A stretch of 26,179 nucleotides of DNA from JAABRT01 sp038259155 (lineage in GTDB: Bacteria; Gemmatimonadota; Gemmatimonadetes; Gemmatimonadales; Gemmatimonadaceae): positions 1 to 26,179 of the forward strand of contig JBBSPE010000046.1 in the NCBI GenBank assembly GCA_038259155.1, given 5' to 3'. Positions 1-6,883 of this stretch are shown here, piece after piece (position 1 is the first letter of the stretch; each line of letters begins with the position of its first letter). Position numbers and translations under genes: made by a program. The notes beneath the pieces are model-generated. The model did no database searches. It worked only from the letters and a program-made list of their open reading frames with translations, and was not told where the DNA came from.

Positions 1-727
1 CCATTCGCGGGTCGAGCGACAGGTCGGACTGTAGCGTGGCGAGCGCGGGGTCGAGCGCGTTGGCGCGACGGGTCGCGTCCGTCGCCGCGTCGTGATGTCC
101 CATATCCCCGAGCACAAACGCGCGCAGGAGGTGCGCCTCGGCAACGCCCTCGTCGCTCAGCAGGAGTTGATCGAGCGCGCGGAGCGCCTGATCGTTCTCG
201 CCGCGATGATAGTGCACTTCGGCCAAGTGGAGTCGCGTGGACGGATCGGCCGCGTCGATGGCGAGTGCGCGTTCGAACCAGCGCTGGGCTTTGCGCAGGT
301 CGCCCGACGACTGCTCCAGCAATCCGTACTCGCGCAGGGCGACCGCGTCGTCGGGGTCATCCGTGAGCAGGCGGTCCAGCTGGGCGGACGCCGCGTCGGG
401 ACGGCCGAGCAGCCGGAAAAGGCGCGCAAGGTCTCGACGGGCATTGGCGTCGTGCGGGCGCGTGGCCAACCGGGCTTCGAGAGCGGCGATAGGCGCGTCG
501 CAGGCGCCCGGACTGGACGCGGCAACCTCGAGGTTCCGTGCGGCCACCCGCATGCGCGGCGCGATCTGCAGCGCCTGCAGGAACGCCTGCACCGCGTCAG
601 CGGCGAGGCCCTTGGAGTAGTACAGCACGCCCAGATTGTTGCACGCGCCGGGATCGGTGCGGTCGATCCGTTCCGCGAGCGCGCGCAGCAGCGTGCTGCT
701 GCGATCGGGCGTGCTTTCCGTTGCCAT
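1..727 (-). CDS. TPR-repeat protein (3' end outside window)
   Basis: The frame is open from an ATG at 727 to the window edge, giving 242 residues without a stop, so the C-terminus is missing. The sequence is Ala/Leu/Arg/Asp-rich helical repeats of about 34 residues. The first, near residues 30-60, has the TPR pattern NNLGVLYYSKG followed by AVQAFLQALQIAP, and later repeats include DLRKAQRWFERALAID and QALRALDQLL. No signal peptide or membrane segment is visible. It starts 21 bp after cheC in the same direction, so it is probably the last visible gene of the chemosensory part of the operon and may be a scaffold or adaptor; that role is inferred from position only. The overlapping frames on the other strand are shadows. 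Confidence 0.85.
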   Translation of the reverse strand, partial: MATESTPDRSSTLLRALAERIDRTDPGACNNLGVLYYSKGLAADAVQAFLQALQIAPRMRVAARNLEVAASSPGACDAPIAALEARLATRPHDANARRDLARLFRLLGRPDAASAQLDRLLTDDPDDAVALREYGLLEQSSGDLRKAQRWFERALAIDAADPSTRLHLAEVHYHRGENDQALRALDQLLLSDEGVAEAHLLRAFVLGDMGHHDAATDATRRANALDPALATLQSDLSLDPRM

Positions 728-748
728 CGTGTCGCCGGCAGCGCGCCG

Positions 749-1369
749 TCAGGCGAGCCGGAGCGCCCGCAACATCACCTGCAGCGACGCGGGTTCCGGG
801 AGCAGCAGGAAAAATCCGCGCAGCGATTGTCCGAGATCCGTCAACATGAACTCGCTCTCCACGCAGAGCACGCAGTCGAGATCGCTCGCGAACTGCGCAT
901 ACGCACTCGTGAGCACGGCCGCCGACATGTCCACCACCAGAGACGGCGGTGACGGCAGCAGCAGCATCCCCAGGAAGTCCGACAGCGCGTTCATGTAGGC
1001 GCCGCAGAGAATATTGCCGGCTTCCTTGATCGCCGACGTTTCGAGTTCACCCAGCGCCACGGAGCTTCCCACGGGGCGGCGCAGCATGAGTTCGGCGAGG
1101 CGCATGACCGTGGGCTTCGGGAACACCAGCAGCGTCCGACCGCTCAGGTCGCCCAGCATGTGCATCATGACCGCGGCAACGGGCTCCTCATCCTCCCCGA
1201 ACTGCGACGGGATTGCCTCCAGCTGCATGATGTTGATGGCCGGCACCTTGATCATGATGGTGCTGCCCGTCATCTGCGAGAGCGCGGTGGCCGCGTGGCC
1301 GGCGCCGATGTTGGCGGTCTCGCGCAACGCGTCGAGCTGGATGAACTTGAGAGACTTGATCGCCTCCAT
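749..1369 (-). CDS. cheC: CheC-family CheY-P phosphatase
   Basis: CheC proteins dephosphorylate CheY-P in the cytoplasm. The 206-residue product carries both copies of the family's active-site motif D/S-x3-E-x2-N: D13/E17/N20 in LDALRETANIGAG and S112/E116/N119 in SAIKEAGNIL. Two intact sites distinguish CheC from the single-site phosphatases of the wider CheC/FliY/CheX group. The ATG at 1369 is chosen because GGAG lies 5 bases upstream; a GTG at 1390 would add 7 residues. It follows cheA by 36 bp. No cheD, the usual CheC partner, is visible. An intact CheC fits a system that must switch off CheY-P quickly. Confidence 0.9.
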   Translation of the reverse strand: MEAIKSLKFIQLDALRETANIGAGHAATALSQMTGSTIMIKVPAINIMQLEAIPSQFGEDEEPVAAVMMHMLGDLSGRTLLVFPKPTVMRLAELMLRRPVGSSVALGELETSAIKEAGNILCGAYMNALSDFLGMLLLPSPPSLVVDMSAAVLTSAYAQFASDLDCVLCVESEFMLTDLGQSLRGFFLLLPEPASLQVMLRALRLA

Positions 1370-1405
1370 GTGCGCTCCAAAGGAAGTCACGGCGGTCGCC
1401 GAGGA

Positions 1406-3454
1406 TCAGGCGAGTGCTCCTACATCGACGATGAGAGCCGGTCTCCCGTCACCGAGAATCGTGGCCCCGCTGAACAGCGCCGCGGCGCCTCGTACGGCAT
1501 CGAACGGCTTCACCACGATGTCCTGCTGTCCCAGCAGCGCGTCAACGGCGCACGCGACCCGTCGTCCGCCAACGTCCACCACGATCACCTGCGTGCCGGC
1601 ATCGTCTCCGGCGACCTGCCCGAAGTGTCCGCACAGCCGCACGAGCGGCAGCGATTCATCGCGAATCGTCACCGTGTCGGTCGTCCTCGTTTCGGAAGCG
1701 GCCCACACGTCGTCGAGTTCCACGGCCTCCGTGATCGCGGCGGCCGGCACCGCGTATGTCTGATCACCTACCTGAACGAGCAGCGCGCGCACTATCGCCA
1801 GCGTGACCGGCAGGCGAAGGGCGAACATCGTGCCGCGGCCGGGTTCCGTGGTCACCTCCATGGAACCGCCGAGTGCACGCACGCGGCTGGCCACGACGTC
1901 GATCCCGACACCGCGACCCGAAACGGCCGTGACGGTCGCCGCCGTCGAGAAGCCCGGTTGCGCGAGCAGCGTGATCAGCGCCTCGTCGTCGAGTGTGCGC
2001 ACCTCCGCCGGCACGCGCCCTTCCGACTGCGCGCGCGCCAGCACCCGTGCCCGGTCAATGCCGCGTCCGTCGTCTTCCACGGCGATCACAATGGAGCCGC
2101 GATCACGCAGCGCGCGCAGCACGAGACGTCCCGCTCGCGGCTTGCCGACGGCCTCGCGCTCATCGGCCGTCTCGATGCCATGATCGATCGCGTTGCGCAG
2201 CAGGTGCACGATCGGATCACCGATGGCATCGAGCATGGAACGGTCCAGCGCAATGTCCCGACCCTCCATCGCGAACGTGATCATCTTGTCGAGATCCCGC
2301 GCGACGTCCCGCACCAGTCGCGGGAATCGGTCAAAGACGTGTCCCACGGGCACGAGCCGCGTCTGCAGGATCTCGTCCTGCAGGGCGCTCACGAGGCGGG
2401 ACGCGTCGAGGGCCGCCGCCTGCACCTGCCGATCGCCTGACTGCTCCGCAACCTGCAGCAGCCGATCGCGCGAGATGACCAGTTCCCCGACGAGATCGAG
2501 CAGGGCATCGAGTCGGTGCAGATCAATGCGCACACTTCGCAGCGACTCTCGATTGCCCTGCCGCTCGCGCCGACTGCGCACCCGCACACTGCGCACATCG
2601 CCCGCGCCGCGCACAGCCGCCTCGAGCGCGTCGTCGGCCTCGGTGCTGTCCACCACCACCACCAACTCGCCCTCAAAGCGGTCCGTGAGCGACTGCACGG
2701 GCGGTTCGGTGCTCTGAACGCGGCCGAGCGCTTCGAGGCGCGTGAGCACGAGTTGCGCGCGCACGGCCTTGAGCGGTGCATCCGGATCGAACGTGACGGC
2801 CACAACCCGGGTGTGCGATACGGCGTCCGTGTCGAACGAACCGGTGCCCCGCACCGCCGATGCGACGTCGGCAATTGAGAACTCGGCCGTCTCGGCAAAG
2901 CTGGGCAGTGGCCGCGTGGCCAGTTCGTCAACCCGTTCACCGAACGGCGGGGCGTCTGCTTCGTCGTGTGATCCCGCGCGTGATTCAACGCGTGATTCAA
3001 CGCGTGATTCAACGTGTGATTCGCCCGTCGCCTCGACTGCCCGCGGCGCTTCCCATGCAGCGGTGTGCGCGACCAGACGGCGCAGCAGCGCCGCCTCGGG
3101 AGCACGTGGCGCGCGTCCGTCCACCGCGTCGTCTACATGACCCGCCAGCGCGTCGGCGGCGTCCTGGCAAAGCGTGGAGAAGGCAGTGCCAAGCGACGCG
3201 CCGAGTCCGTGATCGACGCGATCGCGCGCCGCCGCGAGCAACGACTCACTCGCGTGCGCGAGCTGTTCCACTGGCGCGTACCCCATGGCGCCCGCCATGC
3301 CCTTGATCGTGTGCATGGCGCGAAACAGCGCGTCCACGGTATCGCGAGTGGGCGTTGCGTCACGCTCCGCCAACTGCAGGAGCGCTTCGTCGATGGCGGC
3401 CAGATGCTCGCGCGCCTCCGTGCGAAAGAGCTCGGCGTAGCGCGAAAGATCCAC
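1406..3454 (-). CDS. cheA: Chemotaxis histidine kinase CheA
   Basis: CheA autophosphorylates and passes phosphate to CheY. The 682-residue product has, in order: an Hpt (P1) domain with phospho-acceptor H48 in MHTIKGMAGAMG; a charged linker with a short Glu-Ser repeat (about 145-160); a P2-like CheY-docking domain (about 215-295); a dimerisation helix pair (about 305-370); an ATPase domain with N-box HLLRNAIDHGIE (N421), G1 DDGRGID (461-467) and G2 GRGVGID (513-519); and a C-terminal CheW-like domain (about 548-682). The GTG at 3454, 24 bp after the cheY stop, is chosen because the frame further upstream encodes low-complexity residues inside cheY. No receptor, CheR or CheB gene is visible nearby. 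Confidence 0.93.
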   Translation of the reverse strand: MDLSRYAELFRTEAREHLAAIDEALLQLAERDATPTRDTVDALFRAMHTIKGMAGAMGYAPVEQLAHASESLLAAARDRVDHGLGASLGTAFSTLCQDAADALAGHVDDAVDGRAPRAPEAALLRRLVAHTAAWEAPRAVEATGESHVESRVESRVESRAGSHDEADAPPFGERVDELATRPLPSFAETAEFSIADVASAVRGTGSFDTDAVSHTRVVAVTFDPDAPLKAVRAQLVLTRLEALGRVQSTEPPVQSLTDRFEGELVVVVDSTEADDALEAAVRGAGDVRSVRVRSRRERQGNRESLRSVRIDLHRLDALLDLVGELVISRDRLLQVAEQSGDRQVQAAALDASRLVSALQDEILQTRLVPVGHVFDRFPRLVRDVARDLDKMITFAMEGRDIALDRSMLDAIGDPIVHLLRNAIDHGIETADEREAVGKPRAGRLVLRALRDRGSIVIAVEDDGRGIDRARVLARAQSEGRVPAEVRTLDDEALITLLAQPGFSTAATVTAVSGRGVGIDVVASRVRALGGSMEVTTEPGRGTMFALRLPVTLAIVRALLVQVGDQTYAVPAAAITEAVELDDVWAASETRTTDTVTIRDESLPLVRLCGHFGQVAGDDAGTQVIVVDVGGRRVACAVDALLGQQDIVVKPFDAVRGAAALFSGATILGDGRPALIVDVGALA
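2977..3021 (-). repeat. 12-bp tandem repeat in the cheA linker
   Basis: Four consecutive copies of a 12-base unit (plus-strand cgcgtgattcaa) begin at 2977, 2989, 3001 and 3013; the last is imperfect and incomplete. On the coding strand they give Glu-Ser-(Arg/His)-Val repeats between the Hpt and P2 domains of CheA. The unit length is a multiple of three, so copy-number change would keep the frame and vary linker length. Confidence 0.85.
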
Positions 3455-3477
3455 GTGAGCCGCCGACGGAGTGCGAC

Positions 3478-3843
3478 TCAGGCCGCGAGCACGCGCTGCA
3501 CGGCCTCGAGCACCCGGCTCGGCTGGAACGGCTTCACCACGAAGTCCTTCGCTCCGGCCTGGATGGCCTCGACCACCAGCGCCTGCTGTCCCATGGCGCT
3601 GCACATCAGGATGCGCGCCGTGGGATCACCCTTGGTGATCTCGCGGACCGCATCAATGCCGCCCATGTCGGGCATCACGATGTCCATCGTCACCAGATCC
3701 GGCTTCAGCTGCTTGTACTTTTCGACGGCCTGCACGCCGGTTTCGGCTTCGCCGACAATGTCGAAGCCCGCCTGCTGCAGGATGTCGCCCACCATTGTGC
3801 GCATGAAAATCGCATCGTCGCAGATCAAAACGGTCCGACTCAC
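3478..3843 (-). CDS. cheY: CheY-like response regulator
   Basis: A stand-alone receiver domain of 121 residues with no output domain. Key residues are all present: acidic pair D9/D10, phospho-acceptor D54 in VTMDIVMP, switch residue S82 in MCSAMG and K104 in VVKPF. It should take phosphate from CheA and lose it to CheC, both encoded just downstream. The GTG start shares four bases (GTGA) with the cheW stop, so the two are probably translationally coupled. Whether its target is a flagellar motor or another output cannot be told from this window. Confidence 0.93.
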   Translation of the reverse strand: MSRTVLICDDAIFMRTMVGDILQQAGFDIVGEAETGVQAVEKYKQLKPDLVTMDIVMPDMGGIDAVREITKGDPTARILMCSAMGQQALVVEAIQAGAKDFVVKPFQPSRVLEAVQRVLAA

Positions 3844-4388
3844 GGTCCTTCCTCCGAAGAGAGCATCACCCGCGCCAGGAGCGCGGCAACGTCGATGTGG
3901 ACGACACGCTGGTCGTCGTGCATCGAGACATCGCGCGCAGGTAGCGGCTCCGCGTCGGCCGGCCCGGCTGGTTGGTCGAGCGGCCGCACGTCGCGCACTG
4001 CATCCACGACCACGCCCACGGCGCGTCCGGCATGCTCAAGGAGGACGATTGACGGGGGGCTGACGGCACGGATGTCTCCGGCGGACGTGGAACCGGACAC
4101 CGGACCGAATACAGAACCGGGCTCCGGATCGGTGGAGGGTTCGCTCGCGGTCGCCGCCAACAGCGCGCCGAGATCGAGCACCGTCACCACCATACCCCGT
4201 ACATTCACCAGACCCAGCGAGATCGGTGGTGCGCCCGGGATCGGGGTGAGCACCTGCTGGCGGAGCACCTCGCGCACGTGCTCCAGCGGCAACCCGTAGG
4301 TGCGGCCGCGCGCCACGACGATCAACGCCCGCGGGCGTTCGTCGTCAAGCAGCTCAGGGATCGTCGGGGTCGGCGTTGAAGAAGCCAA
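3840..4388 (-). CDS. cheW: CheW-like coupling protein
   Basis: CheW links receptors to CheA. The 182-residue product has the CheW-domain pattern: GRTYGLPLEHVREVL, then LGLVNVRGMVVTVLDLGALL, and later AVGVVVDAVRDV. An insertion of about 25 residues rich in Pro/Ser/Glu (about 83-108) splits the domain. The start is uncertain: a TTG at 4388 lies 35 bases inside the upstream rluD gene and has no clear Shine-Dalgarno, and a start nearer the rluD stop is possible. The stop overlaps the cheY start. Confidence 0.85.
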   Translation of the reverse strand: MASSTPTPTIPELLDDERPRALIVVARGRTYGLPLEHVREVLRQQVLTPIPGAPPISLGLVNVRGMVVTVLDLGALLAATASEPSTDPEPGSVFGPVSGSTSAGDIRAVSPPSIVLLEHAGRAVGVVVDAVRDVRPLDQPAGPADAEPLPARDVSMHDDQRVVHIDVAALLARVMLSSEEGP

Positions 4389-5388
4389 GGGCGCGCAGCG
4401 GATCAGGGTGGTCGTTCAGTTCTGGCATGCGAGCGATCGCCAGCAGCGACTGGCGCAGATCGTCCGGCAAGGGGCTGTGCAGCTCGAGCGTCTCGCCGGT
4501 GACCGGGTGCGGAAGGCGGAGCCACGCGGCATGCAGGAAATGCCGACGCGGTGGAAGCGACGCGAGCCGACGCCCCCCGCCACCTCCATAGGTATCGTCA
4601 CCGACCACCGGATGGCCCAGCGAGCTGAGGTGCACGCGAATCTGATGCGTGCGCCCCGTGTGCAGGTGCGCCCGGACCAGATCGACGCTGTCAAAGCGCG
4701 CCACCCGCACCAGCGTCGTGCGTGCCGGCTTGCCTCCAGTGACGATCGCCATGCGCTGCCGGTCTCGCGGATCATGGGCCAGCGGCGCGTCCACACCGAC
4801 ACGATCCTGCGCGAGGTGGCCCCAGCAGAGCGCCGCATACACCCGTCGGATGGTGCGCGCCGCGAGTGCGGCGCTCAGGCGGCGGTGCGATTCCTCCGTC
4901 TTGGCGACCACGAGCAGACCCGACGTCTCCTTGTCGAGGCGATGCACAAGCCCAGGCCGTTCTTCACCACCGCCGGCGGCGAGCGCGCCGCCTCGACCCA
5001 CCAGCGCATTCACCAACGTACCCGTCCAGTTGCCGGGCGCCGGATGCACGACCATGCCGGCGGCCTTGTCCACCACCAGCAGCGCATCGTCCTCATACAC
5101 GACCGAGAGCGGCAGCTCCTCGGGCACGATGTCACGCCCCGGTGGCGGCGGCACTTCCACGTGCACGGTGTCTGCCGCGGCCGTCCGATAGCTGGCCTTC
5201 TCTGCGCCACCGTTCACGGTCACGTGCCCGTTCGCGATGAGCGTCGCGGCCTGCGTGCGGGAGAGCGAGCACACCGTGGCAACGAACAGGTCCAGACGCT
5301 CGCCCGCGCGCGCGCCGACGGCATGCGTGCTGCGCCGAGGCGACGGTGCGTCGCTGGCGGCATCCGTACGATCGCCCGGCCGGCTCAA
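4354..5388 (-). CDS. rluD: RluA/RluD-family rRNA pseudouridine synthase
   Basis: These enzymes turn specific uridines in 23S rRNA into pseudouridine. The 344-residue product has an N-terminal S4 RNA-binding domain (about 30-80, ERLDLFVATVCSLSRTQA) and the RluA catalytic domain with VHRLDKETSGLLVVAK, where D152 is the catalytic aspartate, plus AGMVVHPAPGNW and GRTHQIRVHLSSLGHPVVGD. The TTG at 5388 is supported by GAGGAG a few bases upstream, just after the lspA stop at 5396. The lspA-rluD pair is a common bacterial arrangement. RluD is the closest named member, but RluA or RluC specificity cannot be excluded by eye. Confidence 0.9.
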   Translation of the reverse strand: MSRPGDRTDAASDAPSPRRSTHAVGARAGERLDLFVATVCSLSRTQAATLIANGHVTVNGGAEKASYRTAAADTVHVEVPPPPGRDIVPEELPLSVVYEDDALLVVDKAAGMVVHPAPGNWTGTLVNALVGRGGALAAGGGEERPGLVHRLDKETSGLLVVAKTEESHRRLSAALAARTIRRVYAALCWGHLAQDRVGVDAPLAHDPRDRQRMAIVTGGKPARTTLVRVARFDSVDLVRAHLHTGRTHQIRVHLSSLGHPVVGDDTYGGGGGRRLASLPPRRHFLHAAWLRLPHPVTGETLELHSPLPDDLRQSLLAIARMPELNDHPDPLRALGFFNADPDDP

Positions 5389-5395
5389 CGGCTCC

Positions 5396-5923
5396 TCAAC
5401 GGCTCACGCGCTGCCGGGCGGCATGCACACGCTCGTACTGCCACATCGCAAGCACCAAACAGGTGGCGCCCACGGTCACTGCCGAGTCTGCCACGTTGAA
5501 GGTCCAGAAGCGTACGTCGCCGACTCCCACGTCAATGAAGTCCACCACGCCTTCACGGTAGCGCAGGCGATCGAGGAAGTTGCCGAGGGCACCGCCGATC
5601 ACGATGGGCACCCCGATCGACGCCAGCCACGACTCGGCGACCAGCTCACGCGTGGTGCGCAGCAGCACCACAATGATCACGAGCGCGAGCACGCCAAAGA
5701 ACCAGCGTGACGCCGAACCCACCGACATGCCGAACGCGGCGCCCGGATTGTACGACAAGGTGAAGCGCAGGTACTCGCCGATCACCTCGTGCGGCACGTG
5801 GCGCGGCATGAGTGCACCGACGGCCCACAGCTTGGTGGCGAAGTCCAGCGACACCACGCTCAGGAGCAACGCCCAGAATCCGGCGCCGCCCGGACGCAGT
5901 GGCTGGCGTTCACCGGGAGACAT
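5396..5923 (-). CDS. lspA: Signal peptidase II (copy next to rluD)
   Basis: LspA cleaves the signal peptide of lipidated prolipoproteins in the inner membrane. The 175-residue product has four hydrophobic segments and both catalytic aspartates: D118 in GALGNFLDRLR and D146 in FNVADSAVTVG. YNPGAAFG, a family hallmark, is also present. The ATG at 5923 shares one base with the stop of the second lspA gene (TGATG); a GTG at 5926 would add one residue. The Arg-rich C-terminus is short. This is one of two adjacent lspA genes, both apparently intact. Confidence 0.93.
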   Translation of the reverse strand: MSPGERQPLRPGGAGFWALLLSVVSLDFATKLWAVGALMPRHVPHEVIGEYLRFTLSYNPGAAFGMSVGSASRWFFGVLALVIIVVLLRTTRELVAESWLASIGVPIVIGGALGNFLDRLRYREGVVDFIDVGVGDVRFWTFNVADSAVTVGATCLVLAMWQYERVHAARQRVSR

Positions 5924-6462
5924 CACGCCGACGACTCCACCGAAGCATTGTCAGGCGTGACGACGGGTGCGGTCGGCGTCGCGTTGTGCACGGCGTCCGG
6001 ATCTTCGTGCCACAACACCCACGCGAGCAGACAGGCCCCGACGCTGACGGCCATGTCGGCCACGTTGAACGTGGGCCACCGCGACACGCCGATGCCCACA
6101 TCGATGAAGTCCACGACGCCGAACTCGTGACGCACGCGGTCAATCAGATTGCCCAGTGCACCGGCGGACACGAGGGAAATGGCGAGCGTCCGCGTGACGT
6201 AGCCGTCCACCGTCTGCGTGTACATGCGCCGCAGGATGACCAGCGCAACGATACTGAGCGTCAGAAAAATCCACCGCGAGTACGCGCCAAGGGACAGCCC
6301 GAAGGCCGCGCCCGGGTTGTACACGAGTGTCCAGCGGAGGACGTTGCCCACCACGGGCTGCGGCACGCCGCTCGGGGACAGCGTGGCCACGGCAATGGCC
6401 TTGGTGATATAGTCCGCGAGCACGAGCACCACGATCACCGGCCAGTAGATCAACGCGTTCAT
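5923..6462 (-). CDS. lspA: Signal peptidase II (second, adjacent copy)
   Basis: The 179-residue product has the same architecture as its neighbour: D108 in GALGNLIDRVR and D136 in FNVADMAVSVG are the catalytic pair, YNPGAAFG is present, and FGVVDFIDVGIG matches the neighbour's VVDFIDVGVG. It has no N-terminal extension before the first membrane segment, and its hydrophilic tail of about 28 residues is longer than the neighbour's. The ATG at 6462 has AAGGGG just upstream and follows the zinc-finger gene's TAG at once; frames extending further upstream lie inside that gene. Its TGA shares a base with the next lspA ATG, so the two were probably duplicated in tandem and are translated together. 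Confidence 0.92.
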   Translation of the reverse strand: MNALIYWPVIVVLVLADYITKAIAVATLSPSGVPQPVVGNVLRWTLVYNPGAAFGLSLGAYSRWIFLTLSIVALVILRRMYTQTVDGYVTRTLAISLVSAGALGNLIDRVRHEFGVVDFIDVGIGVSRWPTFNVADMAVSVGACLLAWVLWHEDPDAVHNATPTAPVVTPDNASVESSA

Positions 6463-6463
6463 C

Positions 6464-6883
6464 CTACCCCTTCTTGGCGTCTTCTTCACGCTGCTTGCAT
6501 TCAATGCAGTAGCGTGCGTGCGGCAGGGCGTCCAGTCGATCAAAGGCGATGTCCTGGCCGCACTGATGACACTTGCCGAAGGTCTCCGGCGAGCGATAGA
6601 GGCGTCGCAGCGCCTGATCGATGTGCCACAGGAACCGGCCTTCCTGGCTGGCAAAGAGAAACGCCTTTTCGCGCTCCATGGCGTCCGTCCCCTGGTCCGC
6701 CATGTGGAACGAGTATGCCGCCGTGTCACCGCTGTCGCTTTCGGCGTTGGGGCCGAAGGTATCGCCGTGGTGCCCCAACTCCTTGAGCACGCGCCGACGC
6801 TCTTCGAGCAAGCGCTGCTCGAAGTGGGTCAGCTGCTTCTTGGGCATGGGCTTGGGCTTCTGAGGCACGTTTGAGGCAGTCAT
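6464..6883 (-). CDS. TraR/DksA-family zinc-finger protein
   Basis: The family binds RNA polymerase through the secondary channel and, with ppGpp in some members, tunes transcription. The 139-residue product has a helical N-terminal half (HFEQRLLEERRRVLKEL and MADQGTDAMEREKAF, the expected coiled coil) and a C-terminal four-cysteine zinc finger: C105 and C108 in KCHQCGQ, C126 and C129 in YCIECK. The coiled-coil tip sequence DQGTDA differs from the D-x-x-D-x-A tip of E. coli DksA, so equivalence to DksA is not assured. The ATG at 6883 shares a base with the ileS stop. Confidence 0.9.
   Translation of the reverse strand: MTASNVPQKPKPMPKKQLTHFEQRLLEERRRVLKELGHHGDTFGPNAESDSGDTAAYSFHMADQGTDAMEREKAFLFASQEGRFLWHIDQALRRLYRSPETFGKCHQCGQDIAFDRLDALPHARYCIECKQREEDAKKG

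Noticed and set aside
92..952. Plus-strand open frame of 286 codons
   Set aside because: It is antisense to the TPR gene and the end of cheC, has no recognisable domain and is His/Arg/Gln-rich as expected of high-GC shadow frames.
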